Below are positions 15,166 to 21,935 of a stretch of 21,952 nucleotides of DNA, piece by piece (the stretch's first letter is position 1; every line of letters begins with the position of its first letter). The stretch comes from Cloacibacillus sp. Lineage in GTDB: Bacteria > Synergistota > Synergistia > Synergistales > Synergistaceae. Both the position numbers and the translations under genes were made by a program. Below the pieces are notes generated by a model. It was not told the origin of the DNA. It ran no database searches and worked only from the letters and a program-made list of their open reading frames with translations. The DNA lies in assembly GCF_020860125.1 (NCBI RefSeq), contig NZ_JAJBUX010000041.1, forward strand, positions 1-21,952. The letters are read 5' to 3'.

Positions 15166-15450
15166 ATGATAAGACCGATGGATAAAGCTGTGTTTGGCAA
15201 TAATATCACCTCTTTTATTGACCGTCATACTGATGCGCTTGTCATCATCACTTGCTGGACGTTGTGGGGGCTAGGCTGGTGGATGACCGGTAATGCCGCG
15301 GCCGGTTTATTCATGGTGCCCGTGCTCATTCTGTTTTTTCTAGTGGCGGCGACATTGTTAATATGCATAGCCGTCCCTCTGCTGATTGTGCTTTTCTATA
15401 TTGCTGCAATAATAGCGGCACTGTTCTTCTGTCTGTTCAAGAAAATCTAG
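15166..15450 (+). CDS. Small two-helix membrane protein, possible paralogue of the preceding one
   Basis: 94 residues. A polar N-terminus (~22) is followed by a Trp-rich first helix (IITCWTLWGLGWWMTG, 28-43) and a very hydrophobic second half (about 47-90) that may contain two passes, ending in the basic LFKKI. GGGAGAGGGC lies about 8 bases before the ATG. A 161-bp AT-rich gap separates it from the previous small gene, so the two may be transcribed together or apart. It converges on the MATE pump gene, which ends 97 bases later. No family is recognised. Confidence 0.55.
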   Translation: MIRPMDKAVFGNNITSFIDRHTDALVIITCWTLWGLGWWMTGNAAAGLFMVPVLILFFLVAATLLICIAVPLLIVLFYIAAIIAALFFCLFKKI

Positions 15451-15546
15451 CTGGCCTCTGCTTTACAGTCTCAACCGCTTCGCGATACGAACCCAGCAGC
15501 TCTTTTATCTCCATTATCTTGGAACAGGAAAAGTAAAGTACGTGCG

Positions 15547-16971
15547 CTACTTCTGCGCAGATTCGTCGCAGTTTTCCCTGGCTGCGTTTCTTAACACGCG
15601 CGACAGCAGTATCTCTCTTTTAAGCTTTCTGAAAGAGAGGTAAAACATTGTGACTGTGGTACAGACGGCAATCGTATCGGCGATAGGCTCCGCGAGAAAA
15701 ACGGCGAAGACCTTATCCTCGAAAATGTTGGGCAGGATGTAGATCAGCGGTATCAGCAGAAAAACTTTCCGCAGCAGGGCGAGGAATAAAGATGTCCGGC
15801 TGTTACCCAGGGCGATAAATGTCTGCTGACAGGCTATCTGCGCTCCGAAGATGAGCGAGGCTGCCATGTAGACCCTTATGGAGCGAACACAATATTCCGT
15901 GAGGGCGGCGTCTTTGGTAAAGATGGTGATGAAGAGCATTGGCGTGAACATACAGAACGCCCAGATCAGGGCGGAGTAAACGAGACAGGCGCGGAGGAGC
16001 GTCCGGAAGGCGGCGCTGACCCGCTCGATGTTGCCCGCGCCGTAATTAAAGCTGACTATGGGCTGCGCGCCCTGCGTCATGCCCTGCAGCGGGAACATCG
16101 AAAACTGCATCACGCTGCCCTGGATGGTCATCGCGCCTACGGCCAGATCTCCCCCGTATTTCAGCAAAGAGGTGTTGAAGCATATGTTGAGGATGCTCTC
16201 GGTGGACTGCATGACGAAGGGGGCCGCGCCAAGCGCGAGCGCAGGCGCCAATATATCCCATCTGGGTTTCATATAGCATCTTTTTATATTAAGGTAACTT
16301 CTGTCTGAGGTGAGGAAGAGCACCACCCAGGCAGCCGATATGCCCTGCGAGATGATCGTGGCCAGCGCCGCGCCCTGCACTCCCATATGGAAGCCGAACA
16401 TAAGCAGCGGGTCGAGTATGATATTACATACCGCTCCGATCAGTACGGAAAGCATGCCGGTCCTCGCGTAGCCCTGAGTGTTGATGAAGGCGTTCAGTCC
16501 CAGAGAGAGCTGCACGAAGACTGTCCCCAGCGAATATATGCGCATGTAGCTCCAGCCATATTCTATCGTGGCTCTGCTTGCGCCGAACATAAGGAGTATC
16601 CGTTTACCGTAAAGCAGAAATATGACTGTCAGCAGGAAGGCCGCGATGAGCAGTGCCGTCATACAGTTGCCGAGGATACGCTCAGCCGTGTCCTTGTCGC
16701 CTCGACCAAGCATGATTGAGGCCCGCGGCGCGCCGCCCATGCTGACCAGCGCGGCAAAGGCGGAGATCGCGGTGATAGCGGGGAAGGTGACCCCGACGCC
16801 GGTGAGCGCGTTCGCACCAATGTCTGGCAGATGGCCGATGTACATGCGGTCCACCATGTTGTAAAGCACATTGATGATCTGGGCTGTGATCGCAGGCAGC
16901 GCGAGACGGAAGAGCAGATATCCGACGCTGCCTGTTCCCAGGTCAACTTTTTTTGCCGCCTCTTTCTCCAT
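15547..16971 (-). CDS. MATE-family multidrug / Na+ antiporter
   Basis: 474 residues with about 12 hydrophobic helices in two similar halves, standard for MATE. The N-terminal signature LALPAITAQIINVLYNMVDR-YIGHL, the later GAPRASIMLGRGDKDTAERI and the mid-protein GMTQGAQPIVSFNYGAG are characteristic of the MepA-like branch. These inner-membrane pumps export cationic drugs and metabolites in exchange for Na+ or H+. The ATG at 16971 follows a chromosomal tRNA fragment and has only a weak, distant binding site (GAAGGGAA, ~14 bases), so a downstream start is possible. The C-terminal tail is short and polar. It is probably transcribed alone. Confidence 0.9.
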   Translation of the reverse strand: MEKEAAKKVDLGTGSVGYLLFRLALPAITAQIINVLYNMVDRMYIGHLPDIGANALTGVGVTFPAITAISAFAALVSMGGAPRASIMLGRGDKDTAERILGNCMTALLIAAFLLTVIFLLYGKRILLMFGASRATIEYGWSYMRIYSLGTVFVQLSLGLNAFINTQGYARTGMLSVLIGAVCNIILDPLLMFGFHMGVQGAALATIISQGISAAWVVLFLTSDRSYLNIKRCYMKPRWDILAPALALGAAPFVMQSTESILNICFNTSLLKYGGDLAVGAMTIQGSVMQFSMFPLQGMTQGAQPIVSFNYGAGNIERVSAAFRTLLRACLVYSALIWAFCMFTPMLFITIFTKDAALTEYCVRSIRVYMAASLIFGAQIACQQTFIALGNSRTSLFLALLRKVFLLIPLIYILPNIFEDKVFAVFLAEPIADTIAVCTTVTMFYLSFRKLKREILLSRVLRNAARENCDESAQK

Positions 16972-17012
16972 CTCGAATGACGCCGTTCCCTTCCACTGAG
17001 CCCTGCGAAAAA

Positions 17013-17046
17013 CAAAAAAGGGCTTTCGAGAATAACCCGAAACCCC
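17013..17046 (-). terminator. Terminator of the original tRNA-Arg gene
   Basis: On the minus strand, about 18 bases after the CCA of the tRNA fragment, GGGTTTCG (17038-17045) pairs with CGAAAGCCC (17020-17028, one bulged C) and runs into six T residues (17014-17019). This is the usual end of a stand-alone tRNA transcript and marks the flank as old chromosome rather than element. Confidence 0.55.
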
Positions 17047-17063
17047 TTGTTACTGCTTAAAAA

Positions 17064-17108
17064 TGGCGCGCCGGACAAGATTTGAACTCGTAACCTTCGG
17101 ATCCGTAG
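17064..17108 (-). other. 3' fragment of tRNA-Arg(ACG): attachment site at the element's left end
   Basis: Read on the minus strand, this is the 3' part of a tRNA: anticodon loop CTACGGA (17102-17108, anticodon ACG), anticodon-stem half TCCGA, variable AGGTT, T arm ACGAG-TTCAAAT-CTTGT, acceptor half CCGGCGC, discriminator G, and encoded CCA (17064-17066). The 5' half is absent: beyond 17108 the expected anticodon-stem complement (TCGGA) is replaced by unrelated AT-rich sequence. A displaced tRNA 3' end directly beside an outward integrase gene is the classic scar of site-specific integration. The complete tRNA-Arg should lie at the other end of the element, outside this window. Confidence 0.85.
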
Positions 17109-17208
17109 CCAGTTTTTTAGGTATTTTCGGTCATATACTAGCAATTTTAAAAATATGATTTTATGTTGCTAATACTGGATAAACCCCTCTTTTTATTATT
17201 TTTGCACC

Positions 17209-17222
17209 TGCTATAATATAGC
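17209..17222 (+). promoter_or_regulatory. Extended -10 promoter of the integrase with overlapping palindrome
   Basis: TGCTATAAT (17209-17217) is an exact extended -10. The -35 region (CTTTTT) is poor, as is common for this class. The 13-bp palindrome GCTATA-A-TATAGC (17210-17222) sits on the -10 itself, and GAAC/GTTC (17225-17238) follows, suggesting autoregulation or repression of the integrase. Confidence 0.5.
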
Positions 17223-17238
17223 TAGAACAATATAGTTC

Positions 17239-17258
17239 GTGAGTACCCAGTGAGTACC
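17239..17258 (+). repeat. Direct repeat GTGAGTACC, possible integrase arm site
   Basis: Two exact copies of GTGAGTACC (17239-17247 and 17250-17258), 11 bases apart start to start, lie between the attachment site and the integrase ATG. Paired short direct repeats here resemble arm-type integrase binding sites. They may instead be part of the leader. Confidence 0.35.
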
Positions 17259-17276
17259 GGAGGTGCAATTTTTTCA

Positions 17277-18464
17277 ATGGCCAATATCAACCTTACTATC
17301 AATTATGTCGAAAAGCTCAAACCTTCCGACAAGAAATATAACGTGCACGATAAGCTCATAAACGAACTTATCTTACGTGTGTCGCCATCCGGCACAAAAA
17401 CTTATTATCTCGATGTCAAGTTGCCCAACAGCCGTACGATGAAGAAAATCGGCGACGCCATGGTACTCACTCCGCAGATGGCACGCGAGAGGGCCAAGGA
17501 GATGCTCTTGCAGATCCAGGCTGGCGAAACATTCAAGCCGAAACTCACGCTAAAAACCCTCATCGAGAAGTATTATACATCTTATTGCACGGAGAATTAT
17601 AAGACCGGGCAAGTAACGATAGATACCATCAAAAAACATTTTGACTGGCTATTCAACCGCCCTGTCGAAAGTATAACCTTTATTGAAATCCAAGAATGGC
17701 GCTCGCAAAGAATAAGGACTGTCACCGCGGCGACCGCCAATAGAAACGTGGATATGTTGAAAGGTGCCCTATCGTATGCGTTCAAGAACAAGCTTATCGG
17801 AACAAACCCACTGCGCGGCTTCTCGAAGCTGCCGGAGAAAGACAGCGAGCAGAAGGTCCGTTACCTCACGGATGATGAATACGCTGCGCTCATGGCCGTG
17901 CTCGATGAGCGAGAGGATGAACTGCGCGCCAAGCGCGCCCGCACCCGCGCTCACGCCAAGGGGCAGCACTTGCCGGATCTTGGCGATACGGTATATGCCG
18001 ACTATTTTAAGCCGCTGATCTTGACGGCGCTTGGTACAGGCATACGCCGCAATGCGATATTTCACCTCTTGTGGAGCGACATTGATTTTGACAATGATAC
18101 CATCACGTTGCGGGCGACATGGGCCAAAAACAAAAAGACTGCCGTTATCCCAATGAGCAAGAAGGTTAAAGCTGTTTTAGAGGCGTGGCGCAAAGAGAGT
18201 CCCGGCGAGATAGTGTTCCCATCTCCAAAGGATGGCGGATATTTGGACAACGCTGATCAGTCTTTTGATGTGGTGTTGAAGAAGGCCGGTATCAAAAACT
18301 TTCGCTGGCACGACATGCGGCATGATTTTGCCTCACGCCTCGCCATGGCCGGCGTAGACTTGAATACCATCCGCGAGCTGATGACGCACAATGATATATC
18401 CACCACCATGCGCTATGCGCATCTGTCGCCGAATGTTAAAAAACGGGCGGTGGACTTGATATAG
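17277..18464 (+). CDS. int: Tyrosine recombinase (phage/island integrase)
   Basis: 395 residues from the ATG at 17277. Residues ~1-90 form an arm-binding region of DUF4102 type (LILRVSPSGTKTYYLDVK, KKIGD, MARERAKEMLLQIQAGE). Residues ~90-185 form the SAM-like core-binding domain. The catalytic domain (~195-395) has the full active site: Arg257 (LGTGIRRNA), a Lys near 287, His345-x-x-Arg348 (WHDMRHDFASRLAMAG), His371 and nucleophile Tyr380 (MRYAHLSP). It recombines the element with the tRNA-Arg gene 170 bases upstream. GGAGG lies 13 bases before the ATG; an in-frame GTG at 17250 is the alternative start. It is transcribed away from the attachment site into the element. Confidence 0.93.
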   Translation: MANINLTINYVEKLKPSDKKYNVHDKLINELILRVSPSGTKTYYLDVKLPNSRTMKKIGDAMVLTPQMARERAKEMLLQIQAGETFKPKLTLKTLIEKYYTSYCTENYKTGQVTIDTIKKHFDWLFNRPVESITFIEIQEWRSQRIRTVTAATANRNVDMLKGALSYAFKNKLIGTNPLRGFSKLPEKDSEQKVRYLTDDEYAALMAVLDEREDELRAKRARTRAHAKGQHLPDLGDTVYADYFKPLILTALGTGIRRNAIFHLLWSDIDFDNDTITLRATWAKNKKTAVIPMSKKVKAVLEAWRKESPGEIVFPSPKDGGYLDNADQSFDVVLKKAGIKNFRWHDMRHDFASRLAMAGVDLNTIRELMTHNDISTTMRYAHLSPNVKKRAVDLI

Positions 18465-18466
18465 AA

Positions 18467-18513
18467 AATCCCCACGCCCACTCACTGTGGATGTAGCGCG
18501 TGGGTGGGGGATT
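18467..18513 (+). terminator. Imperfect hairpin between convergent genes
   Basis: AATCCCCACGCCCA (18467-18480) pairs imperfectly with TGGGTGGGGGATT (18501-18513) just after the integrase stop codon and abutting the stop of the minus-strand gene. A clean T run is lacking, so efficient termination is uncertain. Confidence 0.4.
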
Positions 18514-19129
18514 ATGCCGCATTTTCATATTTCATAAGGAATGTATCTAATCGCTCCGCAGCGCTCCTAGGATTTTGAAGAATCTTGTCGGCTGCTTCTT
18601 CGAGGCGCAGCCGCGGTTTTTCTGCAATTTTATCGTGAAGTACGGCGCAGCTTGGAACATACAGTTTTTTCTTCTCGAAATAATAGATCGTGGCAGTTGT
18701 CGAGTTTGCTTTATCTGCTGACGTGATGCTGAAGATATATGCGGGGCGTCCAGTTTTTAACTGCACGCGGCAGTCGATGGGATAAAGCCCTTCCGGGTCA
18801 TACTCTTCATTCAGATAAGAGAAATTCACAGGCCGTCCTCTTACTCCCTCGGCAACGCTGCTCCTAAAGTCTTCAGCAAATTTACTCTTAGCCCGTTCTA
18901 TTTTCCACATGGACATATCGCCTATCTTCAAAAGTCCCTGAGAAAAAGTAAAAATGGAGTCAACAATATCTTGTGGGGTTTTTATGCCCTCAATTACAAA
19001 ACGACCGTTCTCATCTTTCATAAAATGGGACGTAAGGATCTTATCCATAACAGCCATACGTGTTATGCTGTCCACTCCGATGTCGTGATAACTAAGGTAC
19101 ATCATATTGTATAGCTTCATCAAGGGCAT
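18512..19129 (-). CDS. Hypothetical protein, DUF1828-like
   Basis: 205 residues from ATG 19129. The middle and C-terminal parts remind me of the DUF1828/DUF1829 family of element-borne proteins: DSIFTFSQGLLKIGDMSMW, then FAEDFRSSVAEG, then a strand-rich part with YPIDCRVQL, PAYIFSITSADKAN and IYYFEKKKLYVPSCAVLHD, and a helical end. The match is by pattern only. The family is uncharacterised. The N-terminus looks shorter than the family norm, and no Shine-Dalgarno precedes ATG 19129, which lies 14 bases after the (frame-restored) stop of the membrane-protein gene, so re-initiation is possible. The frame is open to a TTG at 19222, but that stretch overlaps the other gene in a different frame. 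The gene may be 5'-truncated. Confidence 0.4.
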   Translation of the reverse strand: MPLMKLYNMMYLSYHDIGVDSITRMAVMDKILTSHFMKDENGRFVIEGIKTPQDIVDSIFTFSQGLLKIGDMSMWKIERAKSKFAEDFRSSVAEGVRGRPVNFSYLNEEYDPEGLYPIDCRVQLKTGRPAYIFSITSADKANSTTATIYYFEKKKLYVPSCAVLHDKIAEKPRLRLEEAADKILQNPRSAAERLDTFLMKYENAA

Positions 19130-19143
19130 TATACGCGTTAATG

Positions 19144-19610
19144 TTATTTCCGAGCTATCATAATAATGTGTTTTAGGACCCAAATTGATCTTGCAAGCCG
19201 CAAAACAAGCAATATAGCACAAGTCAAAATTAAATATAAAATTAAAGATTTAAACTTATCAGTAAAAATTGAAATTCCCGCAAGTATGGTAAGTATTCCA
19301 AGAAGATTCAGCGATGAAAAAAAACTCCGTAAATTTGGCTGTAAAAAATTTTATCGGAGTTTTTTAGCGCTGTTTTTAGTTTTTCCGGCATGCAGGTAAT
19401 CAATATAGTGATACCAGTAAGCACGAAGCCAAAAAGCGAAATTGCCAGATTAATTAGTAGTAGGGCCAGTTCTTTTTTATTTTCATAATAAAATTGTGAC
19501 TTGTCATAATAAACAAGAAACGCAAATAAAATTGTGGAGAAGATGACCCCTATAATAAAATCACAAGACAGAAAATATCTATCGTACTTACTCTTCCACC
19601 TCTTCATCAT
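19144..19610 (-). pseudogene. Four-helix membrane protein, frame interrupted at a T8 tract
   Basis: From ATG 19610 the frame reads 98 sensible residues, with helices at about 17-35 and 47-72, then meets a stop (19308-19310) just after eight T residues (minus strand, 19324-19317). Slipping back one base there gives 57 further residues in frame, ending at TAA 19144-19146: SSLNLLGILTILAGISIF, then LILYLILTCAILLVLRLARS and a basic tail. These are two more helices, so the restored product is a coherent 155-aa, four-helix protein. The start has AGAGGTG 8 bases upstream and overlaps the end of the 323-aa gene by 23 bp. The break may be real decay, phase variation, or programmed slippage, since TTTTTTT is a classic -1 slippery heptamer. 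No named family is recognised. Confidence 0.6.
19317..19365 (-). promoter_or_regulatory. Terminator-shaped hairpin plus T8 slippery tract inside the membrane-protein gene
   Basis: On the minus strand, AAAAAACTCCG (19365-19355) and CGGAGTTTTTT (19329-19319) form a perfect 11-bp inverted repeat around a 25-base loop, and the right arm runs into the T8 tract. This is the shape of an intrinsic terminator, yet it lies within coding sequence and exactly where the frame must change. A hairpin upstream of a T run can promote transcriptional slippage or partly stop transcription of the downstream genes. Confidence 0.5.
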
Positions 19611-20559
19611 TAATTTTCACCTCTTGTTCTTTCTGGCATATGAGTACAGCGTCAAGTCCAATAAGTGCGGCTTTTTCTCTATTGTACAACCTGAGTAATG
19701 CATTGAACATTGACTTGCTGTTTAAATATCTATCATTGCGCTCCTCTGTTTGAGCGGAAACGTTTTTATCATAGTTACCTTCCAACAAATCTACATATTT
19801 TTTCCGTCCCTCATTAGATATATACTTGATGCGGGCCTTTTTAAACATATTTTTGCCGAATTTTTTGATATGAGCTATTACTGTATCGGAAAAATCCTCG
19901 TTAAGGGTTGCTCCTTTTCCCTGAACAGACAATATAATTCGTTCTGTTTGAGCATCTGCCTTCTCAACGTTTTCAATTAATTCCTTTAGAGAAGCTGCTT
20001 CGTCAGGGACAAGGCTTGATGCTCCCTTCCGTACTTCTATATCTATCTGATAAACGCCTTTTTTGCCTGTAAGCTCGGCAAAAGCATTCTTTTTCAAGAG
20101 CCGGTAAATCATAAGTTCTGACATAGCGTTGCCATAGCACAGATACTTGAAAAACATAATTATGCCGGGAGCTACTCTCGAGATCTCTAATAATAAAATA
20201 GTACTAGTATCATTTCCTATTGTGAACGGTGCCATAAAAAAATGAGCTTTTTCCAAGAGGCCGTTAGCATCATCGCCTATTGGAATTTTGCTTTCAACTC
20301 CCTTGGTATCTATATGCGGAAGATTCGATTTTCTTACATAGCATATCGTACCATAGGTCTCTGTATTTTTTGCTTCCTCCGGAATATCTTCCGGGAATCG
20401 CATTGAAAGATATATTTCTTCAGCAGAAACAGGGAAAAAACTGTTTTTCTCTTCTTTAAGATCTAATGGTAGTGCTTTGATTTCTTCAAATTTTTCCCTA
20501 ATGGCATCAGGTTTCACGTTAAGCCAGTAAAATTCAATTTTCCGACTGAGACTTGCCAT
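19588..20559 (-). CDS. Hypothetical 323-aa cytosolic protein of the element
   Basis: 323 residues, no signal peptide or membrane helix. The N-terminus (RKIEFYWLNVKPDAIREKFE, then LPLDL) looks like a short strand-helix module. The middle has strand-rich segments (MAPFTIGNDTSTILLLEISR) and a charged C-terminal half (KKARIKYISNEGRKKYVDLL, YLNSKSMFNALLRLYNRE). I cannot place it in a named family. Length and C-terminal style recall phage-element effector proteins such as KwaB/DUF4868, but no motif confirms this. GGGAGGTAG lies before the ATG within the tail of the 46-aa gene, and its 3' end overlaps the four-helix membrane gene by 23 bp. The coupling suggests that the cytosolic and membrane proteins work as a pair. 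Confidence 0.6.
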   Translation of the reverse strand: MASLSRKIEFYWLNVKPDAIREKFEEIKALPLDLKEEKNSFFPVSAEEIYLSMRFPEDIPEEAKNTETYGTICYVRKSNLPHIDTKGVESKIPIGDDANGLLEKAHFFMAPFTIGNDTSTILLLEISRVAPGIIMFFKYLCYGNAMSELMIYRLLKKNAFAELTGKKGVYQIDIEVRKGASSLVPDEAASLKELIENVEKADAQTERIILSVQGKGATLNEDFSDTVIAHIKKFGKNMFKKARIKYISNEGRKKYVDLLEGNYDKNVSAQTEERNDRYLNSKSMFNALLRLYNREKAALIGLDAVLICQKEQEVKINDEEVEE

Positions 20560-20563
20560 ATTA

Positions 20564-20704
20564 CTACCTCCCTGTTTTTTTCAGCGTTACTATTTTTTTC
20601 TCGTTGTCGTGCTCTATAACCATCACGAGGCTGGACCCGGCATTCCACTTATTGGCGATATGTATGTCAGAGGATACTCTGAGATACGCAGCGGCAGGAA
20701 TCAT
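20564..20704 (-). CDS. 46-aa hypothetical protein
   Basis: A short gene tucked between two larger ones: it starts 15 bases after the stop of the 123-aa gene and ends 4 bases before the ATG of the 323-aa gene, whose Shine-Dalgarno is formed by its last codons (ACA GGG AGG TAG). The product begins MIPAAAYLRVSSDI and ends in a strand-like IEHDNEKKIVTLKKTGR. It is compatible with a small beta-rich protein (AbrB-like size), but no motif is decisive. Its own ribosome binding site is weak, so translation would depend on coupling with the upstream gene. Confidence 0.5.
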   Translation of the reverse strand: MIPAAAYLRVSSDIHIANKWNAGSSLVMVIEHDNEKKIVTLKKTGR

Positions 20705-20719
20705 AATTGATTATCCAAT

Positions 20720-21091
20720 TTATCGGCTAATCTCGTAATCATCTTGACTAGGTGCTCTCTCTATATCTAAGCGTGGTTCCATGTTATCAAAAAAAGTCTG
20801 TAAATCATCAATACTTAGCGAATAGCCAAGAAGATCTGCGAATACCAAGTGAGGCATTTTTTTAGTCCGTAGCATTTCGATAATGTGGTCTGGGTTGGTA
20901 AAAATATTGTTCTCAAATTTCTTGCGAGCAATTAAATGATTTTCAAGGTGTTCATATATTTCCTTTACATCTTCCGTTTTATATTTTTCCCACATATAAG
21001 TTGACAGTGCCTCTAGAAACTTATCTCCCGTATATTTTTCATCCTTTCCTGTATTTAATCCTACAAAATATTTTTTAGTTAGCTCTATCAT
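20720..21091 (-). CDS. 123-aa hypothetical protein
   Basis: 123 residues from ATG 21091, mainly helical and acidic, with no membrane segment. Features are a Lys/Tyr/Gly-rich start (KKYFVGLNTGKDEKYTGDKF), a helical middle (TEDVKEIYEHLENHLIARKK) and HIIEMLRTKKMPHLVFADLL, then a polar tail. The start is chosen because GGGAGTGG lies about 5 bases upstream; the frame also extends to 21151, but that part overlaps the preceding 45-aa gene. The stop of that gene is 19 bases upstream. No family is recognised; the size is compatible with a regulator, antitoxin or anti-repressor. Confidence 0.55.
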   Translation of the reverse strand: MIELTKKYFVGLNTGKDEKYTGDKFLEALSTYMWEKYKTEDVKEIYEHLENHLIARKKFENNIFTNPDHIIEMLRTKKMPHLVFADLLGYSLSIDDLQTFFDNMEPRLDIERAPSQDDYEISR

Positions 21092-21110
21092 AAATACCAC
21101 TCCCAGTATT

Positions 21111-21248
21111 TTATTTGTAAAGCTTAGCACTTTTAGGAACTGAGTAGACATCGGTTCGAAATCGAACCATTTTACCCATGTATCTCCATGGGTTACCGAG
21201 TTTTTGAACCTTTTCCTGATCAGTTAACTTGTTCTGTTCTTCTGCCAT
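21111..21248 (-). CDS. 45-aa hypothetical protein
   Basis: Small gene with a plausible binding site (GATGGTGAT) 5 bases before its ATG. It starts 60 bases after the XRE regulator's stop and ends 19 bases before the 123-aa gene. The product is charged and soluble: MAEEQNKLTDQEKVQKLGNP, then WRYMGKMVRFRTD and the basic tail SVPKSAKLYK. Position and codon pattern support a real gene; function is unknown. Tiny basic proteins just after an XRE repressor in elements are often regulators or antitoxins, but this is only an analogy. Confidence 0.5.
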   Translation of the reverse strand: MAEEQNKLTDQEKVQKLGNPWRYMGKMVRFRTDVYSVPKSAKLYK

Positions 21249-21308
21249 AACTATCACCATCTTTTGTTAGATTTTTATTTTTTCATTGTTTATGCGGAAG
21301 TAATATTC

Positions 21309-21866
21309 TTATGATGCCGTCTCTTGTTTCTGTGTAGCCTCTGGCTCTGCTTCAAAATTTTTCAGACACAGGTGCAACAGGCTTTCCGCCGCTCTTGCTT
21401 CATCGTCCGTGAATAGACCCGCCGCCTCTGTGAGCGCTCCGTTTAAGGCCGCTATTGATTCGATGATTTTTGCCGGCAACCGCACTGTTGCTGTGGATGC
21501 GAGTAGCGTGCTCCCTGCGGATTGGGCTGGAATGAAGTTAGTAAATGTAGTAGGTTCCGCTGGTTTGGGGTGCTCCGGTTCATTTTCGCAGGGTTGGTGT
21601 ATATCCGTACCTAACATCTTATTAATATCGTTGGAAAGTAAATTAGGATCACAAACCTCTCCTGTGAAAAAAGCTACTGAAGTTTTTAGCGCATACGCAA
21701 GCTTATAAAGGTTGCCTATGTCAGGTTGTCTTTCTCCAGATTCCCAGCGCCAAATTGTATTTGGCATTACTCCGATGATCTCAGCCAAAGCACGACGGCT
21801 AAGTGCGTTCTTTTCTCTGGCAACCTGAATATTGGTTCCGACACTTTCGGCCCACTCAAAAGTCAT
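21309..21866 (-). CDS. XRE-family (Cro/CI-type) transcriptional regulator
   Basis: 185 residues. The N-terminal helix-turn-helix (about 8-66) has the full pattern: GTNIQVAREKNALSRRALAE, IIGVMPNTIWRWESGERQPD, NLYKLAYALKTSVAFF. A Pro/Glu/Thr-rich linker (~85-120) leads to a helical C-terminal domain (SIAALNGALTEAAGLF) that may dimerise or sense a signal. No LexA/CI-type Ala-Gly/Ser-Lys protease signature is seen. The ATG has AAAGGTGGTGG 4-5 bases upstream. It heads the minus-strand operon and most likely represses it through the inverted repeat just upstream, keeping the element's genes off until induced. Confidence 0.88.
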   Translation of the reverse strand: MTFEWAESVGTNIQVAREKNALSRRALAEIIGVMPNTIWRWESGERQPDIGNLYKLAYALKTSVAFFTGEVCDPNLLSNDINKMLGTDIHQPCENEPEHPKPAEPTTFTNFIPAQSAGSTLLASTATVRLPAKIIESIAALNGALTEAAGLFTDDEARAAESLLHLCLKNFEAEPEATQKQETAS

Positions 21867-21889
21867 AAAGCCACCACCTTTCTATGAAG

Positions 21890-21935
21890 TTAATCCCAGA
21901 TTGGTAATATTTAAATTTGGCCGAAATGGGATTAA
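21890..21935 (-). promoter_or_regulatory. Probable operator of the XRE regulator
   Basis: Exact 9-bp inverted repeat TTAATCCCA (21890-21898) / TGGGATTAA (21927-21935) around a 28-base AT-rich centre, starting 24 bases upstream of the regulator's ATG. The promoter should lie in this centre, so bound repressor would cover it. The other side may hold a divergent promoter leading out of the window. Confidence 0.6.

Noticed and set aside
16659..17144. 161-codon minus-strand reading frame overlapping the MATE gene and the tRNA fragment
   Set aside because: It reads through the tRNA and the terminator and then follows the MATE gene in the wrong frame; its product is Arg/Ser-rich without domain features.
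17064..17160. Complete tRNA gene on the minus strand
   Set aside because: The 5' half (acceptor, D arm, left anticodon stem) is missing; the sequence beyond the anticodon loop does not pair.
18512..19610. A single fused protein: membrane helices joined to the DUF1828-like domain through one frameshift
   Set aside because: Careful re-reading shows that the frame entered after the T8 tract ends at TAA 19144-19146. The DUF1828-like frame is a third one, separated by a stop at 19250-19252, so these are two genes.
19144..20559. Kiwa (kwaA/kwaB) defence system
   Set aside because: Size and layout are suggestive, but the gene order is reversed and I can point to no KwaA or KwaB motif, so the name is not applied.
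20553..20738. 61-codon plus-strand hydrophobic reading frame
   Set aside because: It is the complement of the better-supported 46-aa minus-strand gene and lacks a binding site.
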